Source of the DNA: Candidatus Kerfeldbacteria bacterium
GTDB taxonomy: Bacteria > Patescibacteriota > Patescibacteriia > PEXW01
Assembly: GCA_903867845.1 (NCBI GenBank)
Contig: CAIPSZ010000173.1
Location: 1 to 6,656, forward strand
DNA: 6,656 nt
Direction of reading: 5' to 3'
Positions 1-4,831 of the stretch are shown in pieces. Under the pieces are notes generated by a model, which did not search any database, was not told the DNA's origin, and saw only the letters and a program-made list of their open reading frames with translations. Position 1 is the stretch's first letter, and every line of letters starts with the position of its first letter. The position numbers and the translations under genes are program-made.

Positions 1-1
1 A

Positions 2-178
2 ACTGAGCTCATCGTAATTAAGCCTGCGCAAGATGAAATTGTAGGTGGTCCAGAAGTCACGGCTGCGTATAAAACTATTTCAAATCTTCGGTATATAGAG
101 ATTGATGGTGACCATGGTCTCACGTCACCCAAAGATCGAGCTGGCCTTCTCAGAGTTCTCACCAAGATCGTACACTAG
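2..178 (+). CDS. C-terminal end of a probable alpha/beta hydrolase (partial, cut by the window start)
   Basis: The reading frame is open from base 2 to a TAG at 176-178 and gives 58 residues; the beginning of the gene lies outside the window. The fragment has the layout of the last part of an alpha/beta-hydrolase fold: a hydrophobic strand (LIVIKP), an acidic residue just after it in AQDEIV (fragment residue D11), then a strand (RYIEID) followed by GDHGL (H38). In this family the Asp and His complete the catalytic triad with a nucleophile Ser that would lie upstream and cannot be seen here. The 27-residue distance from acid to His fits the family. The remaining residues would form the last helix. 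Substrate unknown. A short protein with a related Rossmann-like fold is the main alternative, since only about a quarter of a usual hydrolase is visible. Confidence 0.6.
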   Translation, partial: TELIVIKPAQDEIVGGPEVTAAYKTISNLRYIEIDGDHGLTSPKDRAGLLRVLTKIVH

Positions 179-214
179 GTTTTACCATCATCGCTAAGTA
201 CAATTTTGTTCTTC

Positions 215-239
215 ATGCCCTGTAGCAAACCGAGGGCAT
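215..239 (+). terminator. Hairpin behind the hydrolase, possible weak terminator
   Basis: ATGCCCT (215-221) and AGGGCAT (233-239) are perfect 7-bp inverted repeats around an 11-base loop, 37 bases after the hydrolase stop. The bases that follow (CTTGGTGT) are only moderately T-rich, so termination strength is doubtful. No better terminator separates the hydrolase from the next gene. Confidence 0.4.
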
Positions 240-270
240 CTTGGTGTATAGTAGTTTAATCTCCCACTAT

Positions 271-276
271 TATTAT
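271..276 (+). promoter_or_regulatory. Probable -10 box giving a leaderless VOC transcript
   Basis: TATTAT (271-276; a second TATTAT overlaps at 268-273) ends six bases before the ATG at 283, so a normal start point would fall on or next to the start codon. I see no good -35 box at 16-18 bases. AGGAG (277-281) also lies here, but only one base separates it from the ATG, which is too close for an ordinary ribosome binding site. Confidence 0.4.
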
Positions 277-282
277 AGGAGT

Positions 283-729
283 ATGCCAAGAGTCACGCCG
301 TTTCTATGGTTCGATACGCAAGCAGAGGAGGCTGCCCGTTTTTACACGTCTATTTTCCCAAACTCCAAAGTACTGAATGTATGGGGGCCACCAGGAAATG
401 CCATGGGCGTGTCGTTTATCCTTGATGGCCAGGAAGTGCGTGGATTAAATGGGGGACCGCAGTTCAAGCCCACCGAAGCATTTTCCTTCTTCGTGGACTG
501 CGCGAACCAAGAAGAAGTTGATATGTACTGGACCAAGCTGACTGCTAATGGTGGGTCAGAAGGGCAGTGTGGTTGGCTGAAAGACAGGTTTGGCGTGTCG
601 TGGCAGATCGTGCCGGTGCAGCTTGGTCAGCTCATGGGGCAGGATAAAAGTGGCAAGGTCATGCAGGCAATGCTGCAGATGAAAAAATTAGACATCGCGG
701 GTCTGCAAGCCGCATTCGACGGAAAATAA
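283..729 (+). CDS. VOC-fold protein of the PhnB / '3-demethylubiquinone-9 3-methyltransferase-like' family
   Basis: The 148-residue protein matches the family along its whole length as I know it: N-terminal VTPFLWFDTQAEEAARFY with FPNSKV, then LDGQEV.GLNGGP, a central FSFFVDCANQEEVDMYW, CGWLKDRFGVSWQIVP, and the C-terminal QAMLQMKKLDIAGLQAAF. These are the repeated beta-alpha-beta-beta-beta units of the vicinal-oxygen-chelate fold, which usually forms small cytoplasmic dimers. The family name from ubiquinone synthesis is historical; the substrate is not known. I chose ATG 283 because family homology begins there; an upstream in-frame TTG at 241 would add 14 non-homologous residues across the -10 box. 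The loop between the second strand and LDGQE (VWGPPGNAMG) seems shorter than in typical members. A membrane protein gene follows after 29 bases, probably on the same transcript. Confidence 0.85.
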   Translation: MPRVTPFLWFDTQAEEAARFYTSIFPNSKVLNVWGPPGNAMGVSFILDGQEVRGLNGGPQFKPTEAFSFFVDCANQEEVDMYWTKLTANGGSEGQCGWLKDRFGVSWQIVPVQLGQLMGQDKSGKVMQAMLQMKKLDIAGLQAAFDGK

Positions 730-758
730 ATTTCTCTCACTCGTTAATCAGAAAAGCT

Positions 759-1190
759 ATGGCAACACCCTCACTCAAATCCTTAAGCATGATGACCTCC
801 ACCATGCTCGGGTTTCTCTCACTTCAGTTTATCTTGGGCGTGCTGAGCGCGCTCTACGTTACGTTCCCAGACACCACCGACCAGAAGACACTTATGGATT
901 TTGCCAATCAGCACTGGCAGACCATGAGCCACTTCATCCTCGGGATAATCCTGGTACTGTTCGGGTTGTGGATTCTCATCCAAGCCATCCGTCGCAAGCA
1001 GAAGCCGTTTGGCATCGTTGCGACTATTGCATTCATCATGGTGCTAGTAGCCGGTTATGGCGGGGACCAGTTCGTGCGCACACAGAATGATGCGTACTCT
1101 GTCGTCATGGCCGTTGCGTTCATCATTGCCATGGGGCTGTATGGCCGCTTGCTCGCTGCACTCATGGTGGCGCAGGCAAAAGGGGAATAA
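759..1190 (+). CDS. Four-helix integral membrane protein, family not recognised
   Basis: The 143-residue protein has four hydrophobic stretches at about residues 15-36, 55-77, 83-101 and 115-138, and short charged loops (RRKQK at 78-82, DQFVRTQNDAY at 103-113). Two features look like conserved signatures rather than filler: a His at the start of helix 2 (H58 in MSHFILG) and the loop GYGGDQFVRTQNDAYSVVMA before helix 4. From memory this resembles a group of four-helix membrane proteins in actinobacteria with a membrane His and an 'NGASF...Sl.M' type loop, which suggests possible b-type haem binding, but that is a weak inference and only one membrane His is obvious. The ATG at 759 has no clear Shine-Dalgarno sequence. 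It lies 29 bases after the VOC gene and 15 bases before a strong terminator, so it is probably the last gene of that transcript. Confidence 0.75.
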   Translation: MATPSLKSLSMMTSTMLGFLSLQFILGVLSALYVTFPDTTDQKTLMDFANQHWQTMSHFILGIILVLFGLWILIQAIRRKQKPFGIVATIAFIMVLVAGYGGDQFVRTQNDAYSVVMAVAFIIAMGLYGRLLAALMVAQAKGE

Positions 1191-1204
1191 CCCGCATTGT
1201 AACG

Positions 1205-1235
1205 GGGCCCGCCTACCAGGGTGGGTCCTTTTTTT
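1205..1235 (+). terminator. Strong intrinsic terminator after the VOC / four-helix gene pair
   Basis: GGGCCCGCC (1205-1213) pairs with GGTGGGTCC (1220-1228) over nine base pairs including two G-U pairs, with a six-base loop, followed at once by seven T (1229-1235). This is the classic rho-independent arrangement, 14 bases after the stop codon at 1190. Confidence 0.9.
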
Positions 1236-1242
1236 GTGATGG

Positions 1243-1250
1243 TATACAAT
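1243..1250 (+). promoter_or_regulatory. -10 region for the tandem membrane paralogues
   Basis: TATACAAT at 1243-1250 contains both TATACA with a TG one base upstream (TGG at 1240-1242, an extended -10) and TACAAT. Either reading places the start point within a few bases of the ATG at 1260. The -35 position falls inside the terminator hairpin or T-run and has no good match, so the extended -10 may be decisive. Confidence 0.55.
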
Positions 1251-1259
1251 AGAAAAAAC

Positions 1260-1871
1260 ATGTCGAACCGCACTGCTACGAACTGGGTACGCGCTGGATT
1301 TGCTGCTTGGCTTACCTTTGAGCTTCTGAACTGGGTAGGCATCCTGCACTTCACGTTGGATTTTTCATGGCTTGGTCTCTTCCTTACCGTGACCGTGCTC
1401 TGGGTGGCGATCGAAATTGTCTCCTGGCGACTGCGGAAAGCCGGCTTGGAATCCTTGCCATGGCCGGCGTACCTCGCTGGGCTCATTGGGACAAGCTGGG
1501 ATGCACTGGGTGATGTTGCCCGGCTGTACACCCGCATCTACCACTACGATAAGATCGCACACTTCATGGGCGGGGGCGCCGCGGCACTCGTCGTGTTCTT
1601 CCTGTACCGCCAACTGCAGCGTTCTGGAAAACTCCAATTACCACCACCGCTCGTCGCTTTCCTGGCTATCTGCACGGCAAACTTCATTGGCGTGCTCTAC
1701 GAATTGGAAGAATTCTCGGAAACGTACACCTTGAAGAACAACCGCATGGGTGATGCATTCGATACCTCCACCGACGTGCTGTTTAACCTCCTTGGCGCAA
1801 TAACTCTAGTCAGTATCGTTGCGTACGTTCTCTACCGTAAGAAACGTACTTCTCTCCCGCCCCATGTGTAG
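1260..1871 (+). CDS. Six-helix membrane protein, DUF2238/YjdF-like (first paralogue)
   Basis: The 203-residue protein has about six membrane segments (residues 11-31, 36-55, 69-86, 100-117, 129-147 and 173-193). It carries the polar signatures I associate with the DUF2238/YjdF family: YDKIAHFMGG (D97, H101) at the start of a helix, LYELEEFSE (E148, E150, E151) at the end of the next, and GDAFDTSTDVLFNLLGA (D165, D168, D172) before the last. Such membrane His, Glu and Asp positions would suit metal or proton chemistry, but the family function is unknown to me. ATG 1260 was chosen because a GTG at 1221 would start inside the terminator. There is no Shine-Dalgarno sequence and the promoter lies immediately upstream, so the message may be nearly leaderless. 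The stop overlaps the next gene by eight bases. The exact family assignment is tentative; the membrane topology is clear. Confidence 0.75.
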   Translation: MSNRTATNWVRAGFAAWLTFELLNWVGILHFTLDFSWLGLFLTVTVLWVAIEIVSWRLRKAGLESLPWPAYLAGLIGTSWDALGDVARLYTRIYHYDKIAHFMGGGAAALVVFFLYRQLQRSGKLQLPPPLVAFLAICTANFIGVLYELEEFSETYTLKNNRMGDAFDTSTDVLFNLLGAITLVSIVAYVLYRKKRTSLPPHV

Positions 1872-2487
1872 CCGTCGTTTCACCATTGTCATTCGTTGCC
1901 TCTTTGCTGGATGGGTCGTAGTTGGATTGCTCAATAGCATTGGCCTGATGCACGTCCACGCATCACACGCATGGGCGGGGTTTACCGTGACCGCAGCATG
2001 TGTCTGGGGTGCACTGGAATGGCTCAATGCAATCCTCCGGCGGCGACCGTTGCCCACAGTCCCGGGCTGGGCGTACGTATTGGGGATTGCCGGAGTAACG
2101 TGGAATGCCATGGACTACCTCCTGCCCGTACCAGCGCGCGGGAGCGTGTACGACAAATTCGTGTACGCCCTTGCTGCTGCTGCGGTTGCGAGCGTTGTGT
2201 TCTGGATGTACCACACGCTCCACGAGGGGAACGTTATTCATATCCCGCTACGTACGCTCGGGTTTTTCGCCTTCGTGACGACCATTCTGGTGTGCACGCT
2301 GTACAAATTTGAAGAGTACTTTGACGCAAAACTTTTCAACAGCGATCGATTGATGCAGGGCGTACCGGGTGGGTTGAATGCCGACGAGCACTTCCTGTGG
2401 AATGTGGTTGGCGCCGCGCTCTTCACCTACTTTGCCGTTCGAGTAATGCGGCAACGCGCTCACCGCCGTACGAACGCAAAAAAGTAA
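1864..2487 (+). CDS. Six-helix membrane protein, diverged tandem paralogue of the preceding gene
   Basis: The 207-residue protein aligns with its upstream neighbour over nearly its whole length, with YDK at identical positions (96-98) in both, VVF(F/W)(L/M)Y, LY.(F/L)EE at 146-151 and the terminal N..GA motif. After the alignable core it differs by a four-residue insertion before the last helix. Key polar residues of the first copy are replaced: H101 becomes Y, E148 becomes K, and the D165, D168 and D172 positions become G169, N172 and H176; only E150/E151 and D97 remain. The copy therefore probably lacks the same active site and may be a structural partner or have a new role. ATG 1864 lies inside the end of the upstream gene (eight-base overlap), which suggests translational coupling; no Shine-Dalgarno is visible. 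A GTG at 1819 is open upstream but would extend far into the first gene and lacks homology. Confidence 0.75.
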   Translation: MCSRRFTIVIRCLFAGWVVVGLLNSIGLMHVHASHAWAGFTVTAACVWGALEWLNAILRRRPLPTVPGWAYVLGIAGVTWNAMDYLLPVPARGSVYDKFVYALAAAAVASVVFWMYHTLHEGNVIHIPLRTLGFFAFVTTILVCTLYKFEEYFDAKLFNSDRLMQGVPGGLNADEHFLWNVVGAALFTYFAVRVMRQRAHRRTNAKK

Positions 2488-2530
2488 ATTGCATTACTAT
2501 TTCGTAGAGAAGTAATTGCGGTTATCAATG

Positions 2531-2550
2531 CTTTACAAAGTAAAGTTTTT
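2531..2550 (+). promoter_or_regulatory. Palindrome with T-run overlapping the -35 box of the peptidase promoter
   Basis: CTTTAC (2531-2536), AAA and GTAAAG (2540-2545) form a perfect palindrome with 6-bp arms, followed by five T (2546-2550). It covers the -35 element TTTACA. It could be a repressor operator, or a weak A/T-rich terminator for the upstream membrane gene pair, whose stop is at 2487; the sequence fits both readings. Confidence 0.45.
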
Positions 2551-2560
2551 CTGCTACACT
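2532..2560 (+). promoter_or_regulatory. Sigma70-type promoter of the M23 peptidase gene
   Basis: TTTACA (2532-2537) and TACACT (2555-2560) are separated by exactly 17 bases, and TGC directly before the -10 makes it an extended -10. Initiation is expected near 2567, giving a leader of only about 13 bases before the GTG at 2580. Confidence 0.75.
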
Positions 2561-2579
2561 GAATCCAGAAGATATACAT

Positions 2580-4112
2580 GTGAAAATCATCTCACGCACC
2601 TGTATCAGTGCCGTTGCGGCAGTAGCAATGGTTTTTGGGTTATTGCCATTATCACCAGCAAACGCTGCCATCACGCGACACATACTTTTTCCCGTCATCG
2701 GGCCGACATCTTTTTCCGATGACTTCGGCGCACCGCGCGTTGGCCATACACACGAAGGGAACGACGTCTTTGGCACGAAGGGCCAGCCGCTCGTGGCCGC
2801 GGTTGATGGTGTGGTGGAGTGGATCATGACGCCTGAACGAGGTAATGGCTTAGGATTTTCAATTCGTGATGCCGAGGGGTACAGCTACTGGTACTTGCAC
2901 GTAAACAACGACACGCCGGGCACCGATGACGGAGCGAGCCGAGGCATCTTCGCGTACGCACCAGATTTGTATGGCGGGAATACCGTTGTGGCCGGGCAGC
3001 TCCTTGGGTGGTTGGGCGATTCAGGGAATGCCGAGTCAACCCATCCCCACCTCCATTTTGAAATACACGCACCGGACCGACAGGCTACCGACCCGTTTTT
3101 GAGCTTGACCGCAGCCCACCACATTACTAAGGCAGTAGTTGGGCCAGCACAGGATAATGAACTCCTCCCCTATGCGCAGTTCACTGGTGGCGCGTCAATT
3201 GCCATTGGCGAACTTGATCATAGTTCTCCAGGCTTAGAAATTGTTACCGGAGCTGGCCCGGGTGGTGGACCACACGTGCGCGTCTTTGGTGAAGATCACC
3301 ATTTAATCAGTCAATTTTCGGCTTTTGAAACCTCGTACCGTGGCGGGATTGATGTTGCCACCGGTGATGTAGATGGCGATGGTACGGATGAGATTATCGT
3401 TGCTGCCGGACGCGATCGAGCACCAGAGGTTCGCGTGTTCAGTACGAACGGGGTGGAGCGTGGGCGTTTCTACGCGTACGCGAGAACTTTTTTGCGTGGC
3501 CTCCACGTCACCGCCGCCGATCTGACCGGTGATGGTCGCGCGGAAATTATAACTGGCCCACTTCGTGGGGGTGGTCCGCAAATCCGCGTCTTTGATGGAA
3601 TGGATTTTCACGTTCTGCACCAGTTCTCCGCGTATGCTGATACTTTTCGTGGCGGTGTTGACGTGGCAGCGTATCCCGCCACCGCCACGACGCCATCGCT
3701 CATTGTAACGACCCCGTTGCAAGGTGGTGGACCGCAGGTTCGCGTATTCAATGGCATTGACCATAGCGTGTACGCTTCATTCTCTGCGCGAGAGCCAGAG
3801 AATCGCGCGGGTATGCGTGTTGCCGTAGCCAACGTGTACACGTCAACCCCTGAACCAGAAATTGTGGTGGTTCCGGAAACGAAAGGATACCCAAGAGCCA
3901 TTGTGCTCGACCTTGCAGGCAACGTCCTTGCGAACCCGCATTTTCTAGAACCGTGGTGGCAGAGTGGGTACGACGTTGCGGCTGAACCCGGCGGTATCTT
4001 GGCCGTGACGGCTACCCCAAGTGAAACTCGCCGACGCACAACCGTACGTTGGGTGTACGGGCCGCTCATGAACTTTAGGTTTGGTTATGGGGGGCAATAC
4101 CCATTGCGTTGA
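2580..4112 (+). CDS. Secreted M23 (LytM-type) metallopeptidase with a six-repeat FG-GAP-like propeller
   Basis: The 510-residue protein starts with a signal peptide (KIISR, hydrophobic core, PANA before AITR at about residue 30). Residues 38-175 are a complete M23 domain with zinc ligands H58 and D62 (HEGND) and H159 in HPHLHFE, plus catalytic-type H107 (YWYLH) and H157. M23 enzymes cut peptidoglycan cross-bridges or other peptides outside the membrane. Residues about 197-500 hold six repeats with a period of 51-52 residues, marked by VRVF-like strands at 234, 285, 336, 388, 439 and 490 and by GPGGGP-type loops, which would form a six-bladed propeller. Only repeats 2 and 3 keep the calcium-loop form (DVDGDGTDE, DLTGDGRAE). 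The GTG start is set by the signal peptide; the ATG two bases upstream runs into TGA. Stop is TGA. Whether it acts on its own wall or on other cells cannot be read from the sequence. Confidence 0.9.
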   Translation: MKIISRTCISAVAAVAMVFGLLPLSPANAAITRHILFPVIGPTSFSDDFGAPRVGHTHEGNDVFGTKGQPLVAAVDGVVEWIMTPERGNGLGFSIRDAEGYSYWYLHVNNDTPGTDDGASRGIFAYAPDLYGGNTVVAGQLLGWLGDSGNAESTHPHLHFEIHAPDRQATDPFLSLTAAHHITKAVVGPAQDNELLPYAQFTGGASIAIGELDHSSPGLEIVTGAGPGGGPHVRVFGEDHHLISQFSAFETSYRGGIDVATGDVDGDGTDEIIVAAGRDRAPEVRVFSTNGVERGRFYAYARTFLRGLHVTAADLTGDGRAEIITGPLRGGGPQIRVFDGMDFHVLHQFSAYADTFRGGVDVAAYPATATTPSLIVTTPLQGGGPQVRVFNGIDHSVYASFSAREPENRAGMRVAVANVYTSTPEPEIVVVPETKGYPRAIVLDLAGNVLANPHFLEPWWQSGYDVAAEPGGILAVTATPSETRRRTTVRWVYGPLMNFRFGYGGQYPLR

Positions 4113-4195
4113 TTGATCTTGACTTCACCATCTAGGAACGCTAGGGTACTTCCATGCAACACACCCTCGCCAATAATAATCAGCAAACGACCTAA

Positions 4196-4225
4196 TTGCC
4201 ATTGGCGTGCGCTGTGCGCTGTAAC
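4196..4225 (+). promoter_or_regulatory. Possible tRNA promoter
   Basis: TTGCCA (4196-4201) and TGTAAC (4220-4225) stand 18 bases apart, with expected initiation near 4232, just before the GC-rich hairpin that precedes the tRNA. The matches are moderate (four of six bases in the -10). The rest of the stretch 4113-4195 shows no gene or clear signal. Confidence 0.3.
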
Positions 4226-4233
4226 AAGTCGCT

Positions 4234-4256
4234 CCCGCCAAATTGGCGGGTGTTTT
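4234..4256 (+). terminator. GC-rich hairpin with T-rich tail immediately upstream of the tRNA
   Basis: CCCGCCA (4234-4240) pairs perfectly with TGGCGGG (4244-4250), followed by TGTTTT (4251-4256). It has the shape of an intrinsic terminator for the peptidase gene, although the T-run is interrupted by G. It lies only four bases before the tRNA, so it must be either a terminator crossed by tRNA transcription or a leader hairpin of the precursor tRNA. Confidence 0.5.
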
Positions 4257-4260
4257 GTAT

Positions 4261-4336
4261 TCCCCTGTAGTTTAATTGGCAAAACGCTGCACTGTTAATG
4301 CAGTAACTGGTGGTTCGACTCCACCCGGGGGAGCCA
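4261..4336 (+). tRNA. tRNA-Asn (anticodon GTT), CCA encoded
   Basis: All arms fold. The acceptor TCCCCTG (4261-4267) pairs with CGGGGGA (4326-4332), with one T-G pair. The D stem is GTTT/AAAC (4270-4273 with 4282-4285). The anticodon stem is CTGCA/TGCAG with loop CTGTTAA, so the anticodon GTT is at 4294-4296 and reads AAC/AAT (Asn). A five-base variable loop follows, then a T stem GGTGG/CCACC around TTCGACT. The discriminator is G4333 and CCA is encoded at 4334-4336. T1-A72 fits bacterial tRNA-Asn. Nothing is missing, so the gene should be functional. Confidence 0.96.
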
Positions 4337-4340
4337 GCTC

Positions 4341-4404
4341 GTTTCGTACTCCGCCCTACGTGAGTGCGCCTTTCGGCTTGCTCACTCCGGACTCCGCACG
4401 AAGC
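4341..4404. repeat. Long nested hairpin directly behind the tRNA
   Basis: GTTTCGTAC (4341-4349) pairs with GCACGAAGC (4396-4404), eight of nine positions. TCCG (4350-4353) pairs with CGGA (4388-4391). An inner stem GTGAGTGCGCC (4360-4370) pairs with GGCTTGCTCAC (4375-4385), ten of eleven positions. The loop is TTTC on this strand and a GAAA (GNRA) tetraloop closed by C-G on the minus strand, which may be the strand that acts as RNA. No T-run follows on either strand, so it is not a normal terminator. ACTCCGC occurs twice (4348-4354 and 4391-4397). Confidence 0.6.
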
Positions 4405-4413
4405 CTCGCTTTG

Positions 4414-4497
4414 CCCCACGAATACGTGCTCGGCACGCTGTGCCTGCGCGCCACATTCGTGGGGACCCCAAGAAGACACTGTGTCCAATGTTTGGGG
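4414..4497. repeat. Two further inverted repeats with competing CCCC/GGGG arms
   Basis: CCCCACGAAT (4414-4423) and ATTCGTGGGG (4455-4464) are perfect 10-bp inverted repeats enclosing a smaller hairpin, CGTGC/GCACG (4425-4429 with 4433-4437). One base later CCCCAA (4466-4471) pairs with TTGGGG (4492-4497) around the palindrome GACACTGTGTC (4475-4485). The four blocks CCCC, GGGG, CCCC, GGGG could pair in alternative ways. The block ends 11 bases before the stop of the minus-strand gene and would be its 3' untranslated region; no protein gene is supported here. Confidence 0.55.
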
Positions 4498-4508
4498 GCA
4501 CTGAAGTT

Positions 4509-4742
4509 CTACTGGTACTGGCCGTACGGGTCCACTTGGACCTGGTTGGTGTTGCTATTGCCGTTTATTGGTTCCACAGGGTCAAGGCTTGGGTTCGTGC
4601 CCTGGTTTACATTTATATTTATATTCTGGTTTGTTGCCGCGGCAGGGGTGTGATTATTCCGTTGGGCAAGCACAATCCACACGCCCGCACCAATGAGCGC
4701 GAGGATGACGGTGCTAGTAATAATGCGATTACGACGTTGCAT
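4509..4742 (-). CDS. Small membrane-anchored protein with Asn-rich tail
   Basis: The 77-residue protein has a basic N-terminus (MQRRNR), one hydrophobic segment at about residues 7-26, and a polar tail rich in Asn, Gln, Pro and Thr, including an alternating stretch NQNININVNQ (38-47) and ending in DPYGQYQ. By the positive-inside rule the tail would face outwards, with the segment acting as an uncleaved anchor or signal peptide. No lipobox Cys and no known domain are present, and I do not recognise the family. Its reality is supported by a well-formed promoter just upstream (TTGACG, 17 bases, TAGACT) and by its sensible topology. It is divergent from the P-type ATPase gene, with an 89-base shared upstream region. 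A function in adhesion or the cell surface would be speculation. Confidence 0.7.
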   Translation of the reverse strand: MQRRNRIITSTVILALIGAGVWIVLAQRNNHTPAAATNQNININVNQGTNPSLDPVEPINGNSNTNQVQVDPYGQYQ

Positions 4743-4753
4743 ACGTAATCACC

Positions 4754-4782
4754 AGTCTACGCGGGGTTTAATGGAACGTCAA
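4754..4782 (-). promoter_or_regulatory. Sigma70-type promoter of the Asn-rich small protein
   Basis: Read on the minus strand, TTGACG (4782-4777) and TAGACT (4759-4754) are 17 bases apart. The -35 matches the consensus at five of six positions. The -10 ends 11 bases before the ATG at 4742, leaving a leader of about five bases and no room for a Shine-Dalgarno sequence. Confidence 0.65.
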
Positions 4783-4790
4783 AATAATCA

Positions 4791-4800
4791 CCTACGTAGG
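4791..4800. promoter_or_regulatory. Perfect palindrome in the divergent promoter region, possible operator
   Basis: CCTACGTAGG is its own reverse complement. It sits 31 bases upstream of the ATPase ATG, about where the -35 box of that gene should be, and 8 bases beyond the -35 of the divergent gene. No regulator gene is in the window. Confidence 0.4.
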
Positions 4801-4819
4801 CGGCAAACGCAGGAGGCTG

Positions 4820-4825
4820 TACACT
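4820..4825 (+). promoter_or_regulatory. -10 box of the P-type ATPase gene, probably leaderless
   Basis: TACACT ends six bases before the ATG at 4832, so transcription would begin at the start codon. The same hexamer is the -10 of the M23 gene. There is no -35 match at 16-18 bases. A perfect AGGAGG (4811-4816) lies upstream, but 15 bases from the ATG and before the -10, so it would not be in a message started here. Confidence 0.5.
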
Positions 4826-4831
4826 ACTGGT

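Noticed and set aside
1055..1537. A 160-codon minus-strand frame across the terminator and the first paralogue
   Set aside because: It crosses a strong intrinsic terminator and a promoter of the plus strand and has no family features.
2493..2516. ATTACT/AGTAAT inverted repeat (2493-2498 with 2511-2516) as terminator of the membrane gene pair
   Set aside because: A/T-rich six-pair stem with a 12-base loop and no T-run; too weak to call.
3303..4069. Two long minus-strand frames opposite the peptidase gene
   Set aside because: They are antisense to a protein with clear domains, and their translations are rich in Arg, Thr and Ser with no recognisable motif.
4094..4107. Small hairpin GCAAT/ATTGC at the end of the peptidase gene as terminator
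   Set aside because: Only five pairs, inside the coding sequence, and no T-run follows.
4192..4488. A minus-strand frame of 98 codons over the tRNA
   Set aside because: It reads straight through tRNA-Asn and the hairpins and has no start signal.
4261..4500. tRNA-anchored attachment site of an integrated element
   Set aside because: No second copy of the tRNA 3' end and no integrase is visible in the window.
4276..4653. A 125-codon plus-strand reading frame across the tRNA and the structured block
   Set aside because: It begins inside the tRNA, runs through the hairpins and then lies antisense to the Asn-rich gene; the translation has no domain and is compositionally odd.
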